DNA from: Triticum aestivum
Lineage: Eukaryota > Streptophyta > Magnoliopsida > Poales > Poaceae
DNA length: 64,000 bases
Assembly: GCF_018294505.1 (NCBI RefSeq)
Contig: NC_057795.1
Span: forward strand, 515,908,795 to 515,972,794
Direction: 5' to 3'
Part shown: piece after piece, positions 1 through 11,760 of the stretch
How positions within the stretch are numbered: the stretch's first letter is position 1
How the letters are laid out: each line of letters opens with the position of its first letter
Notes under the pieces: generated by a model
Told to the model about the DNA's origin: nothing
Databases searched by the model: none
The model's input: the letters and a program-made list of their open reading frames with translations, nothing else
Translations under genes and position numbers: made by a program

Positions 1-1031
1 TTATAGTTGGATCTTATGATGTTTCTCCCCCCTCTACTCTCTTGTAATGGATTGAGTTTTCCCTATGAAGTTATCTTATCGGATTGAGTCTTTAAGGATT
101 TGAGAACACTTGATGTATGTCTTGTCGTGCTTACCTGTGCTGACAATGGGATATTCACGTGATCAACTTGATGTATGTTTTGGTGATCAACTTGCGGGTT
201 CCGTAACCTTGGGAATCTATGCATAGGGGTTGGCACACGTTTTCGTCTTGACTCTCCGGTAGAAACTTTGGGGCACTCTTTGAAGTACTTTGTGTTGGTT
301 GAATAGATGAATCTGAGATTGTGTGATGCATATCGTATAATCATGCCCACGGATACTTGAGGTGACAATGAAGTATCTAGGTGACATTAGGGTTTTGGTT
401 GATTTGTGTCTTAAGGTGTTATTCTAGTATGAACTGTATGATAGATTGAGTGGAAAGAATAGCTTCATGTTATTTTACTACGGACTCCTGAATAGATAGA
501 ACAGAAAGGATAACTTTGAGGTGGTTTCGTACCCTACCATAATCTCTTCATTTGTTCTCCGCTATTACTGACTTTGGAGTGACTCTTTGTTGCATGTTGA
601 GGGATAATTATGTGATCCAATTATGTTATTATTGTTGAGAGAACTTGCACTGGTGAAAGTATGAACCTTAGGCCTTATTTCCCACCATTGCAATACCGTT
701 TACGCTCACTTTTATCATTAGTTACCTTGCTGTTTTTATAATTTCAGATTACAAATACCTTTATCTACTATCCATATTGCACTTGTATCACCAGCTCTTC
801 GCCGAACTAGTGCACCTATACAATTTACCATTGTATTAGGTGTGTTGGGGATACAAGAGACTCTTTGTTATTTGGTTGCAGAGTTGTTTGAGAGAGACCA
901 TCTTCATCCTACGCCTCCCACAGATTGATAAACCTTAGGTCATCCACTTGAGGGAAATTTGCTACTGTCCTACAAACCTCTGCACTTGGAGGCCCAACAA
1001 CGTCTACAAGAAGAAGGTTGTATAGTAGACA
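1..1031. repeat. Gypsy-like LTR/untranslated fragment
   Basis: No coding region is recognisable. The stretch resembles abundant Triticeae gypsy LTR/leader sequence (Sabrina/WHAM-like from memory). The part at about 850-1030 resembles the sequence that usually lies just before the gypsy primer-binding site. It ends abruptly at about 1031, where an Angela/BARE LTR fragment begins. The family name is a recollection and was not checked; the small reading frames here look like chance. Confidence 0.45.
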
Positions 1032-1598
1032 TCAATCATCCCGCAACTAACTCATTAGTCACATTGCTTGCAAGGCAAATAGTGATGTGCATTACCGAGA
1101 GGGCCCAGAGATACCTCTCCGACAATCGGAGTGACAAATCCTACTCGAAATACGTCAACTCAACAAGTACCTTTGGAGACACCTGTAGAGCACCTTTATA
1201 ATCACCCAGTTACGTTGTGACGTTTGGTAGCACACAAAGTGTTCCTCCGGTAAGCGGGAGTTACATAATCTCATAGTCATAGGAACATGTATGAGTCATG
1301 AAGAAAGCAATAGCAACATACTAAACGATCAAGTGCTAAGCTAACGGAATGGGTCAAGTCAATCACATCATTCACCTAATGATGTGATCTCGTTAATCAA
1401 ATGACAACTCATGTCTATGGCTTGGAAACTCAACCATCTCTGATTAACAAGCTAGTCAAGTAGAGGCATACTAGTGACACTATGTTTTCCTATGTATTCA
1501 CACATGTATTATGTTCCCGGTTAATACAATTCTAGCATGAATAATAAACATCAAATAAATAATAACTTTATTATTGCCTCTAGGGCATATTTCCTTCA
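1032..1598 (-). mobile_element. Truncated Angela/BARE-type copia LTR
   Basis: The fragment closely matches the right-hand part of the LTR at 33596-35330, including the sequence around 'GAGAGGGCCCAGAGATACC'. It ends at 1598 in 'GGGCATATTTCCTTCA', the reverse complement of the canonical 5' start of BARE/WIS/Angela LTRs. The LTR is therefore on the minus strand. About two thirds of it is missing on the left, so this is a truncated LTR, not a solo LTR. Its breakpoint abuts the gypsy-like fragment. Confidence 0.85.
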
Positions 1599-1855
1599 GC
1601 CAGGTGCTAGCCAAGCTTCGGAGGCGGGAGGCGTACGGCTGCTACCGGCTGGAAGGAGTCAAGGGCTCGACCGCTCGAGGTGTTGAGCAAGGGGGCGTTG
1701 AGCCACAGAGCTGAGGGGTGGCTGCCGGCAGTGCTCACGGCTGGTCACTGGGTAATTTCAGTCAGCAAATTTTGTACATTTGTAATTGCTAGCTCATGTT
1801 ATGTTAATTAATTTAGTGTCCTACTCCTATGCAAATTATTTGCAGATTTGCAAAA

Positions 1856-4381
1856 ATGAAGAGAGAAAAAATATGAGGATAAACAATTTTTTTTGCAAAG
1901 TAGTTCAAGCACTCCTCGTGTCGACCTAGATAGTGATCCTATCCCGCCAGTCCACTGATCCCAGCGAATGTGAACACAGATCCCCTTTCCTTGACTGTAG
2001 TGACCATAATTCTCCCTTCAACTAATTAGAGGGTTGATCCCTCAACCCCAAGCAATGAGAGAAATGATACCATATTTGATGAGAGTACAAACCAACCAAG
2101 GATGCCTATACTAGAATTTCATCCAGTCATATCATTGTTGATCCAGGACTTAGAATACCTATAGAAGATTATGCCCCTGAAATTAGAAGTGATGTGAGAA
2201 GAGCTTATTTGTTGAACAAGCAAAACCAAGCTATTAGGCATAAATTCAAGAAGACAAAGGATGATAAATTTTGAAGATCCTTTCAATTTGTGTGGCTCGA
2301 CAAGTTTGATTGGTTGGAATACAGTGTGGATAAGGAAGCTGCGTTTTGCTTTCATTGCTTTCTTTTCAAGGAACCATCCCAGGCCATTAGATTTTGCAAC
2401 GATGTTTTCACAAAAGATGGTTACACTCATTGGAAAACAGGTCTAGCTAGTTTTGAAAATCATGTTGGTGGTCAATCTAGTTACCACAACATTGCCAGGG
2501 GAGATTGCGATGATTTTAACAATCAATGAGCAAGTTTGGCTACCAAATTCCGTGTGTACAGCAAGGAGGCCGAGATATCTTATAAAATCCGCCTAACTGC
2601 ATCATTGGATTGTGCAAGGTATCTCATAGCACAAGGTGAAGCTTTTCGTGGGCATGATGAATCCTCCACTTCCATCAACAAGGGCAATTTTAGAGAGTTA
2701 TTAGACTGGTATAAGAATAAGAAGGAAGATGTGAAGGAGGCATTTGATAAGGGGGCTGGAAATGCACAAATGATTTGTTCTGACATCCAAAAGGACCTTG
2801 CTGGAGCTTGTGCAATGGAGGTAAACAAAGTTATTAAGAATGACATTAGAGATAAGAAATTCTCAATACTTATTGATGAGGCTAGAGATTGCTCAATAAA
2901 GGAGCAAATGGCGGTGATTGTTAGGTAACACATACCATCTTTTAGTGTTTTTATATTGTACTACTAATGTTTACTAATATGATTTCTTGATGCACGTAGA
3001 TTTCTAGATGATCATGGGGTGCTCCCAAAGAGATTCCTTGCCATTAAGCACATCGCAGATTGTACATCTGCTAGAATTAAAGAAGCTTTGGTTCATCTGT
3101 TGGAATATCATGGTTTGTCACCTTCTAGGCTACGTGGTCAGGGTTATGATGCTGCTCAAATATGAGAGGGGGATTCAATGGCTTGCAAAAAATTGGTTAG
3201 AGATGAAACTCCGTATGCATTCTATGTTCATTGCTTTGCTCATCAATTACATTGGTTGTTGTCAATGTTGCTCAATGTAGTTCTGCTATTGTTGATTTCT
3301 TCAACTATATTCCCTTGATAGTGACTCAAGTGTGTTCATCTTGCAAAAGGAAAGATACATTAATTGCCAAACATCAAGACAAATTGCTATTTGATGGAGA
3401 ATGGAAAGATTTCAACCGGTACCGGGTTGCATCAAGAATCTAACATAACAAGACCAGGAGATACTCGTTGGGGCTCACATCTCAAAACCTTCATATATTC
3501 ACAATGTGGAAAGATGTGGTGGATGTGCTAGGAATTGTTGTGGTTGATGCTCGGGAACACACATGTCAAGGTGGAGCCAGAGGTTTGCTTAAAAACATGG
3601 AATACTTTGAATTTGTGTTCGTCATGTTGTTTTTAATAAACTTGTTGAGCAACACTAATCATCTATCCCAAGCTTTGCAAGGAAAGAATCAAAACATTGT
3701 TGAAGCCATGCAGTTGATCTTGGATGTGAAAGAAAGCTTGCAGGACATGAGGGACAATGGGTGGGAGTCTTTATTCTGCCAAGCCAAGAACTTTTGTGAA
3801 ACACATGATATTGATGTGCCAAACATGGATGATCTTGTTGGAACTATGGGTCAATCTGTTCGCACTAAGAATAAAGTGACTCGACCTCACTATTACAAGG
3901 TTAGCATATTCAATGTTGCCATTGATGCAACTATCACTGTGATGAATCACCGTTTCAATCTATTTTCCACCGAGTTATTGGATTGTATGCCTTGTCTTAA
4001 TCCAGCAAACGACCTCTCAAAGTTTAACGTTGACGAACTTATTCAGCTTGCTGAAATTTATGACGAAGACTTTACAGAAATTGACCCGTTGTTGCTAAGA
4101 GTAGGCCTCCCAAGATTCCTTATGAACATTAGGAGAAGTGAGGAATTTAATGGATGTCGGGATGTCTCCACACTTGCTCGGATGATGGTTGAAACAACGA
4201 AACACACAACTTTCCAGTTGGTGTATCGCCTCATTGAGTTGACACTCATTCTTCCTGTGGCCACTTCATCAGTTGAGCAAATATTTTCGGCAATGAAGAT
4301 CATTAAGACATATTTGCCCAACAAACTGTCAGATGTTTGGCTAAATGATTTGATGGTGTGCTATTGTGAGAGAGATATTTA
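1856..4381 (+). pseudogene. Broken hAT-superfamily transposase (zf-MYM/DUF4371 type)
   Basis: This is a decayed transposase of the kind often annotated as 'zinc finger MYM-type protein 1-like'. Visible parts in order: a short N-terminus from the ATG at 1856 with an early stop; a TTF-type zinc-finger segment with 'FCFHCF' (2290-2529); a DUF4371-like segment (2536-2924); a canonical GT-AG intron of 75 bp (2925-2999); a continuation with a 'DTRW' motif near 3460; and the C-terminal hAT dimerisation region (to 4381) with 'LPVATSSVEQIFSAMKIIK'. In-frame stops (2527, about 3163) and at least two frameshifts (about 3290-3460 and 3540-3600) break it. I found no convincing terminal inverted repeats or 8-bp duplication, so the element borders are unknown. 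It could be an old domesticated copy, but the breaks argue against function. Confidence 0.8.
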
Positions 4382-5320
4382 GAAGCATTCATGATGACCA
4401 AATCATGATACAATTCCAGAAAATGAGGGATCGGAAAGGACATTTGCCTCATGAGTTCAATGTGATTTCTTAGAGGTACATATGTCAGCGTTACTAGTTT
4501 TAATACTTGGTACTGGTTGTGCATGACTTATTGTTTTATCACTAACAAATGTGCTAATTTGGACAAATGGCTTGTGGTTGGTGACTTGGGCTTACATTTC
4601 TATATTTTGGTGTGGAGGTGTTCTATAACTACAATATCACTTAGTAAGAAGCAACATCTCATTGTCTTTGGTTGTTCCTTCTCTAGTACTTTGATGCCTC
4701 GGTGTGTGAATTGTATTAACCTTTCTAGTATGGTTAAACATGTTACTAGTGTTTGTGTTGAAAAAATTCATGTTGTTTTGAGCACTGGTCTGGTAAATGT
4801 TCTCCGTCCGCAATAGCAAATATTTAGTTCAGAATTCTATATTTTTGAAAAATTCCGAAAAAAATTCAGTAAATACTACATGTTTCCAGTAGCATTTTGG
4901 GAAAGTTTGAGCACATTTGGACAAATGGCCTAGGAGATCATGGCTATTTAGCTAAGCAGATTCAAAATTTAGTTAAAATTTTATTTTTTGAAAAAAAATC
5001 AGAAAAATTCCAGTAAATACTACCTACATGTTTCCAATAGTATTCTGAGAAAGTTTCAGCACATTTGGACAAATGTACCAGGAGATGATGTTGTCTTCCT
5101 TCAAGCGAACGTTTTTCTATTTTCACCGTTAACTTTGAGCCCATCCTTCATTTTTTTCATGAATTCTATATAGGGATGCGTATGTATGAGTGTTTGCTTT
5201 TGTACGGTGTTAAAAAGAAAAATAGGAGCACAGCAACCAAAGCAAAGGACGCAGATTCTGCAGACTACAGTGCACACAATCAATAATCCGCCACTTTCTG
5301 TCTGCACCACGTTCTTCACG
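4382..5320. other. Intergenic, with a diverged direct repeat
   Basis: No gene is seen. Two related AT-rich copies of about 110 bp lie at about 4838-4943 and 4985-5090. They share 'CAGTAAATACTAC', a run near 'CATGTTTCCA', and 'GCACATTTGGACAAATG'. The duplication lies directly upstream of the PAT16 promoter region. Confidence 0.5.
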
Positions 5321-5626
5321 CTGAGCAGCGAGCCGGCAGATCCTGCATGCTTTGCCCGCCGCTGCGCCTCTCCTTCTCTCCCCCGCCTAGCCGGTACCGC
5401 CGCCGCTGCTTCCCGCGGAATAATAATAAAAGTAGCCCCCGATAAAACGGGCCGGCCGCCTCCCTCGGCGCCCGCCTCCCCGACCCGCACGCCACGCGGG
5501 ACTCACCCACCCTCCCCTTCCCTCCCCCCTCCCTCCCTCTTCCTCCCTAGGATGCGCGCCTCCCCCCGCCTCCTCCGGCCGGAACCCTAGCCAGGCAGGC
5601 GCGCAGCAGGCGGGCCCCCCGCGCCG
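5321..5626 (+). promoter_or_regulatory. Putative GC-rich promoter / 5' UTR of PAT16-like gene
   Basis: Composition changes sharply from AT-rich to GC-rich (pyrimidine tracts, CCCTCCC runs) just before the PAT16 start codon, as in many grass promoters and 5' leaders. The only AT island is 'AATAATAATAAAAG' near 5420, which could serve as a weak TATA-like element. The transcription start cannot be placed from sequence alone. The 134-codon frame over this stretch looks like leader composition, not a gene. Confidence 0.4.
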
Positions 5627-8600
5627 ATGGGGAGGCCGGGGTACCTGACGCTGCCCATCTTGGCGGTGCTCGCCGCGATCGGCTACGTCTACTACACCAC
5701 GGTCTTCGTCGCCGTCGCCGGCTGGCTCGGCCTCGCCACGGCCGCCGGGGTCGCCAACGCCGCCGCCTTCACGGCCCTCGCCGCCGCCTGCCTCGCCACC
5801 TACGCCGCCGCCGTCTCCCGGGACCCCGGCCGGGTGCCGCCCGCCTTCCTGCCCGACGTCGAGGGCGCCGAGACCCCCGTCCACGAGGTCAAGCGCAAGG
5901 TGCGTGCCCTCTGCTGCCTGTTGGGGAGTTTTGGATCTGTGGAGCGGAATGGTGCTCGGTTCTTGCAGAATTTTCCCTTCCTCTCATGAAATTGGGCAAG
6001 TTTGCTTCAAATGCCGCGCCTCCCCAGTTAGGCAAATGTGGTTTAATGCCAATTTGCCTCCTAGGATTGGATCATTTACGACCATCTATGCGTGTAACTG
6101 TTCCATTCTGCCGATTTCAGCTCAAAGTTGCGACTGTTAAAGGAGGGACTTGATAGATACATAGATAATTTAGAATCTTCCACCGTGTGTGTGGATCCAG
6201 TCTAAGTTTGAAGGTTTGTCTAGATAATATTTTAAATTCCCATCGGGTTTGGAATCATGAGCAAAAAAATTATCGCAAGTTTCAAAGTGTTATCCATGGC
6301 CATTAAACAGAACAAGCACAAGCTATTAGCAAACCAAAGTGACTCTGAATTCAGCAGCTGGCGTTGCTAATCTTTTTCTAGTGGTGGCCCTGGTGGGTAT
6401 TGCACTATTGCGTGTTGCATTACCATGCAAAGCCTCCGGTTTTAGGTTTTGTTATCTTGCATTTTCCAAAGTGAATGTGACGGTTGGATACTTAAATGCA
6501 GATAAATAGATAGCATTCTGTGAGTATAGCTATTTGTCCTCTTCCCATGGTATGTCCAAGTTTCCATTTTCCCTTTATTAGTTCGTTTTGTGTGCATAGG
6601 TGTGTTACAACGGTAGGCATCACATGTAAGTAGCTTATTCTGTCGCTGGGCCTACAAACATTTAAGCATAACAAACAAGAATATTGAGGTAGTCAATGCA
6701 AGATTTTTGGACCGCTGCTTCTTTTAGAAATTGAGCTCTAAGGTGACTTGAGCAAATTGCTTTGTGGTGTTAAAGGAAGAGTTTGCTGTCCGCAAGTAGC
6801 CTACTGAATTGGCAGTACAACGTGATTTTGCCTTGTACCAAAAATGGGGAAAATGGAAGGGAGATTAGCTTAGCATGGGAATAAGGTTGAGGTGGGAGTA
6901 AATAAGCAGGGAAATCCCATTGTCTCATTTATTCTGGAGTAAATAAGCAGGGAAATCCAATTGTCTGATTTATTCTGGAGTACAGTTCCGTGACGATAGC
7001 TGACAAAAATTATCTTCTCATTAGTTTCTTGTCTCAAAATACTCAATCTGTACTGTTTTTGCAGGGTGGTGATTTGAGATATTGCCAGAAATGTGGCCAC
7101 TATAAGCCCCCACGCGCACACCATTGCCGTGTGTGCAAGAGATGTGTTCTGAAAATGGTGCTGGCTAGTACTAATTCTATGATGATCCTTCTATTTTATC
7201 TCCACTTTCAAGTTTTCACTAACTTTTTATGTGCAGGACCATCACTGTATTTGGATTAATAACTGTGTTGGGCACGAAAACTACAAGATATTCTTGGTCT
7301 TTGTATTGTATGCTGTAATTGCAAGCCTCTATTCAATGGTAGTTCAGTTTCTTCGATTACTTTGGCAAATATGATTTCTTGGGGTGGTATTAGCATTGAA
7401 AAGTATATTTTGCCATCTCAGATTCTAATTGTAGGGAGCGTCATTCACAGTGCTCCGAAAGATGAACAGTTAAGCAGTGATTCTTCTAGAACATTGATTG
7501 TAAGTACTCTTGCGTTGTTTTTTAGTTACCTAGCATGCTGCATGTTCATCTGAACTACTCACGAAAATATGAAACTTGCCAAATGGACAGATTATTTGTG
7601 GGATCATTCTTTGTCCATTAACTCTGGCGCTGTCGGTGCTCTTGGGCTGGCATATCCACCTCATATTACAGAATAAAACTACAATTGAGGTTTGTGACAA
7701 CAAATTTCTCTTTTGATGTTGGGCAGCACTATCTTTATAGAAAATATTAAAAACACTTGTTATTGATGGTTGCAGTACCATGAAGGAGTTAGAGCAATGT
7801 GGTTGGCAGAAAAGGGTGGAGACCTTTATCATCATCCATATGACCTTGGTGTCTATGAGAATCTTATTTCGGTAAGAAGGAACTATTTTCTATTCGCGAC
7901 GAAAAAGACTAACAATTTTCTGAGCTGTTTAAATGTTTTACATATTAAGATATGAATGCGGAATGGGAGTAGTTGATTTTCAGAGACAGTGTTAATGGCA
8001 ACAGCTTTATTGTCCATTTAAAGATATCCACAATTTTGATACTGACTCCAAAGCAGATTTTGCTATATACACCCCTCCACAAGTTTGCACATTTGTATAT
8101 TATTTCAAACAAATTTCAAAAAATTCCTTCCTAGCCATATTAAATAATGTTTGCTAAATTCTCACATGTAGTTATGCAATGCTGTTGGTATGTGCGTTTC
8201 ACATGTATCTTTATTTTGGTCTTGCACGTTAGGGTGTTGGCCTTGTGACCATGAGGTCACGGGTTTGAGTCCTGGAAACAGCCTTTTGCGGAAATATAGG
8301 GAAAGAATGCGTACAAAAAACCCAAAGTGGTTGGAGCCTTCTCCGGACCTATGCAAGAGGGAGCTACGTGCACCGGGCTGCCCTTTTTGCACATTAGGGT
8401 GTTATATGAAAGTTTTAACTCAAACTGTGGAAACAGGTAGTCATTGTAGTAGTTCACCTCCCTTCATTGCATTCAACCAGAGTGGTGAAGTTAGTGCATT
8501 AAATTGAACAACGTCCCTGCTGCATGTATTCATAGTTAAGCACCTAGCACTACGCTTAGGATGTAGGCGGTCTGCTGTCAGGCCTGTGTGGCGCCAGTTT

Positions 8601-8866
8601 AACACATGATGCGGGCTTGCGCGGTGCCGCTTCCCGAACTATAATCGTGTTTGCTTGGTTGCTTTCTTAACCCTCGAAAGCATCGTGTGTTATATGTTCT
8701 GATGTTTCTGATTGTTTATCCACAGGTGCTTGGGCGTAGCATATTCTGCTGGCTCTGCCCAGTATCAGTCAATACAGGCAGTGGCCTACGGTTCCGTGCA
8801 TCCTATGATATTTTACCATCTACACCGCCATGTGATTTACAAAAGATAGCATTACATTCACATTGA
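5627..8866 (+). CDS. PAT16: DHHC-type protein S-acyltransferase, PAT16-like
   Basis: A membrane palmitoyltransferase that transfers acyl chains to cysteines of target proteins. Seven exons join in phase: 5627-5899, 7065-7157, 7237-7338, 7422-7499, 7591-7689, 7776-7871, 8726-8866. All introns are GT-AG; the product is 293 aa. Two transmembrane segments lie at about residues 8-30 and 40-62, followed by 'RDPGRVP' and the cysteine-rich domain (92-126) with CxxC pairs and catalytic DHHC at 123-126. Two more membrane segments follow (about 135-156 and 180-207), with the family TTxE motif ('NKTTIE') after the fourth. The protein follows Arabidopsis PAT15/PAT16 closely, down to '[10 protein letters not shown]' and 'AMWLAEKGG', and has family-typical length. 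Introns separate the cysteine-rich domain from DHHC. The last intron carries a SINE. The gene is convergent with FKBP20-1 and looks intact. Confidence 0.93.
8222..8403 (+). mobile_element. Au-type SINE in last intron of PAT16
   Basis: The body (8239-8386) contains the tRNA-like B box region 'GGTCACGGGTTTGAGTCCTG' and the Au-specific parts 'CTGGAAACAGCCT' and 'GCACCGGGCTGCCC', and ends in a short T run. It is bracketed by a 17-bp target-site duplication with one mismatch (8222-8238 and 8387-8403, TTGCAC[G/A]TTAGGGTGTT). The A box end is missing, so the copy is 5' truncated. It lies sense to the host gene, deep within the 854-bp intron. Confidence 0.9.
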
Positions 8867-9608
8867 GGTACATAGTTGCTAATATGAAAAAGGGGATTGA
8901 TATTCCTATTCAAGTGCCCAAAGTGTACAATTTCTGAGCCATTTCGGATTGTAACAGGTTAGCGGATACTTCTTAAAACCCTCAAATGTAAGATATGAGA
9001 AAAGATACATGCGGATCCAGAAGTATTTACACCTCTCCAGGGTTCCGTTTTGAGATGGTCGTATTTCCGGTACGAGGAAGATGACTGCTGCCTCAGCTCA
9101 TAATCCGGTCTCAGCTGTGTTTGTACACAAAAAGTTTAACCCTTGTGTTGTAAAGTGAATGTACATGCTGTGTTCGGAAGCAAAAGCATATCAAAGCAAA
9201 TTTTGCAGAGACTGAGATGCACGCCTGTTCAGAAGTAAATGCCACATTTGCTGTATACACTCATCTGCAATTACATTATCTCAGACATGGAAATGTCATT
9301 GCTGTGCAGTAAAAATGACTCGTCAGAAGTGGTGACATTTCACATCTTGTGTAAAAACCAAGAGAAGTTTGCTGTGATTATTTAATGTTTTCAGTAAGGC
9401 TGGTGCTGGGCAGCATACGGCATCCCCCAAAGCACAGTAGCCAACAAGCAATCTTCTCGCAGTCTGATGCTTTGTGCAGATTAATTTATACTCCGTACTA
9501 CTTCGTCCCACAATGTAAGATGTTTTCTTTTATGCGACGGAGGGAGTAGGTTACAACAGTCGGCACTCAGCAGCAAATGCAACTACTAATACATCAGTTG
9601 GGAGTAAT
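8867..9608. other. Convergent intergenic spacer / 3' UTRs
   Basis: The spacer lies between the stop codons of PAT16 (+) and FKBP20-1 (-). It should hold both 3' UTRs and polyadenylation sites. I see no further gene, only a small Stowaway relic at 9491-9546. Confidence 0.6.
9491..9546. mobile_element. Deleted Stowaway-type MITE relic
   Basis: The element is 56 bp between TA dinucleotides (9489-9490, 9547-9548). It starts CTCC and ends GACGGAGGGAG, and contains 'CCCACAATGTAAGA', the familiar Triticeae Stowaway (Thalos/Athos-like) inner sequence. Most of the interior is gone, leaving little more than the two ends. Confidence 0.65.
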
Positions 9609-11070
9609 CTATTTGCCCTTTCCTTTTCCCTTGCCCTTCTTGGCGTCAAGTTTGGCTTGCACACGAGCCGCTGCCGCGGCCTTTGCCTCCTCCCTCTTCT
9701 TCTTCTCTTCCTCTTTGGTGGCAGCTGCCAGCTCCCGCTGTTTCTTAAGCTCCCTATCGAAATTTATGTATCAAAAATCATGTATCTTTTTAACAATCAC
9801 AAGGGTACTACAAAATGGATAATAGGCATGATACGTAGTTCTCAAATCTATTATTTAATTCCAATATGATGTCCAATGCTGTTTAACATGATTATTGGGT
9901 ACTAATTTTTGTATTAGAAAAAAGTGCCAAAACTGGCTTAACAGTACTACTGACCAAAAAAACAGCAAAAGCTCCACCATCCCCATGAAACAGAAAAAAA
10001 AGGACAAAAACTCTTAAAAATGGAGGATTAAAAAAGCTATGGCTAGAGATGTTATGGGGTGGACGAGCATTCAGAGGCAGAGTTCTCAATTCCTTAGCTC
10101 CCTGCCAACTGCCAACCTCCACAGATCAGCTTCATTGAGTATTTTGTTGACCACCGTCTGATTATTGGGTACTTGATGCATTAATAAATATAAAAGAGGA
10201 AACACTTGGAGATGTCTTACTCTAGCCTGGCTTTCTCATCAGATACACTGCCCAGACTTGAACCTTTCCTTGGCTTGCAAGCCACTAATTCCACCTCAAA
10301 AATGAGTGTTGCACTGCAGAAACAAAGCAAACCTTGTTACAGAAACTTCTGGCCTGGGGATGCTTACAACTTCAGTCAATCAAGAGGTGAAATGGCAAAC
10401 AAACTTCGCTGGTATCTCTGGCGGCGAGCCTGGACTTCCATACGCATATTCCGGCCTGCATGTTATTTTTGCAATCTCGCCAACCTTCAACATGCCGATA
10501 CACCATGCCATATTAGAAAGAAACTTTCGAGGCTATCAAAGTGAGCAAGCAATTATAAGCGTTCACATACTTTCATAGTTCTTAAGGCTATGTCCCATGC
10601 TTTAATGACAGCTCCCTGGCCAACTTCAAATGAAAAAATAGAATTGTCTTCATGTGTGGTGTCAAAAACTTCGCCATTTTCAGCAAGTGTCCCTTCATAA
10701 TGAACTGCAAATAGGTATAAAGGCAAATGTTTAACCCAACATGGCAGATTAAGCAGTGAAACGTTTACTGTATTGCATAGAAAAGTGCATTGCCATAAGA
10801 TTCGGGGGCAAAGTAGCCGAATGGAAAAACGTTGGAAGCACTTGAGAGAAAAAAACTTGTACCATAACTTAAACCCTGAGCAACCGCCCAGCCAAATAGA
10901 AAATAAATTATTTATGGCTATGTTTTACTCAGATCAGAGGGCTATGTATTGACTGCAGTACCATCAACCAATGGAAGGCTGTCAGATGGGCTTATAGCAT
11001 CATCTTTTGCTTTTCTGACCACCGTCTTAAGAACGCCTCCATCCCCTGTTAGATCAATGGTTTCTGCCAT
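9609..11070 (-). CDS. FKBP20-1: FKBP-type peptidyl-prolyl isomerase FKBP20-1
   Basis: A single-domain FK506-binding-type prolyl isomerase with a basic tail, a family reported as nuclear in plants. Coding exons in order on the minus strand: 11070-10962, 10704-10571, 10484-10405, 10313-10221, 9753-9609. All introns are GT-AG and phases close to give 186 aa, about the length of the Arabidopsis protein. The pocket residues of FKBP12 are kept: Tyr in 'HYEG', Phe-Asp in 'VFD', Val-Ile and Trp in 'AVIKAW', Tyr in 'EYAYG' and Phe in 'LIFEVEL'. Catalysis is therefore plausible. The C-terminal 55 residues form a charged, probably helical segment ('[18 protein letters not shown]') ending in a GKGKGK repeat that could act in nuclear localisation or nucleic-acid contact. 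The start ATG sits just after an upstream splice acceptor at 11093, so a 5' leader intron is likely. Confidence 0.94.
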
Positions 11071-11652
11071 GACCTTGCTGTTGAATGGAAATTCTGAAAG
11101 CAAGAAAGAACAGGGCATTATTAGAGTGCTCTAGCAAAACCAAATTTGATCAAACTAGTGGGTACAAGCACTTGAAAATGCATAGTCAGTTCCTTCACTT
11201 ATCTAAATTCTTTCAATTAAATTTGAAGCCAGTTTTAAAATAAAAGGTTTCAGCCTTAGGGTAGGCAGTGCGACCGAAGGAATACTCAAGTAGACTCTAT
11301 AACCGTTTTTCTCATCAAAACAAAAATGAAAAACACAGTACCAGTCTCACAAATAACCCAATTCCAACAGCTGAGTTACACAAAACAATTCCAATAGGTG
11401 ATAGGGCGGCCCTACTTAGATCTTCTCCCAGTATGCATTTATGTAACCTAAAAGTTAATTGTGTTGCCCCTCCCAGATCAACAACCTACAGGCTTAAAGC
11501 CGAACCTAGAGCAACTGCAATCTTCCTCAAGCACTACCGCATGGCACAACCTGAACTGAAACTGTGCTCAAGTATTGGAGACCTAAAGGCCTCCACGGCA
11601 ACAAAATCTACTACAGGTCCATGACAAAATCAGGCAAAGGAAGTAGAATTTA

Positions 11653-11760
11653 CCTCGGATCGGCGACGATTTGGAGAGAGAGCCGTGGCAGCGGGGGCGC
11701 CGGTGAGGACCTGCTGAACGGATGGGTGTGGTGTTGGGATTAGAAGGGTGAGCCGAGAGG
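11653..11760 (-). other. Probable non-coding 5' exon of FKBP20-1
   Basis: On the minus strand, GC-rich sequence ends at 'CCGATCCGAG' followed by the donor GTAAATTC at 11652. A matching acceptor lies at 11093/11094, 23 nt before the FKBP20-1 start codon. This makes a leader intron of about 560 bp. The 5' limit of the exon is a guess. Confidence 0.5.

Noticed and set aside
1599..4816. Terminal inverted repeats / 8-bp duplication for the hAT copy
   Set aside because: I looked near 1599-1640 and 4400-4830 and found no pair of ends that match.
5387..5884. 165-codon minus-strand frame
   Set aside because: Gly-rich shadow of PAT16 exon 1 and its leader.
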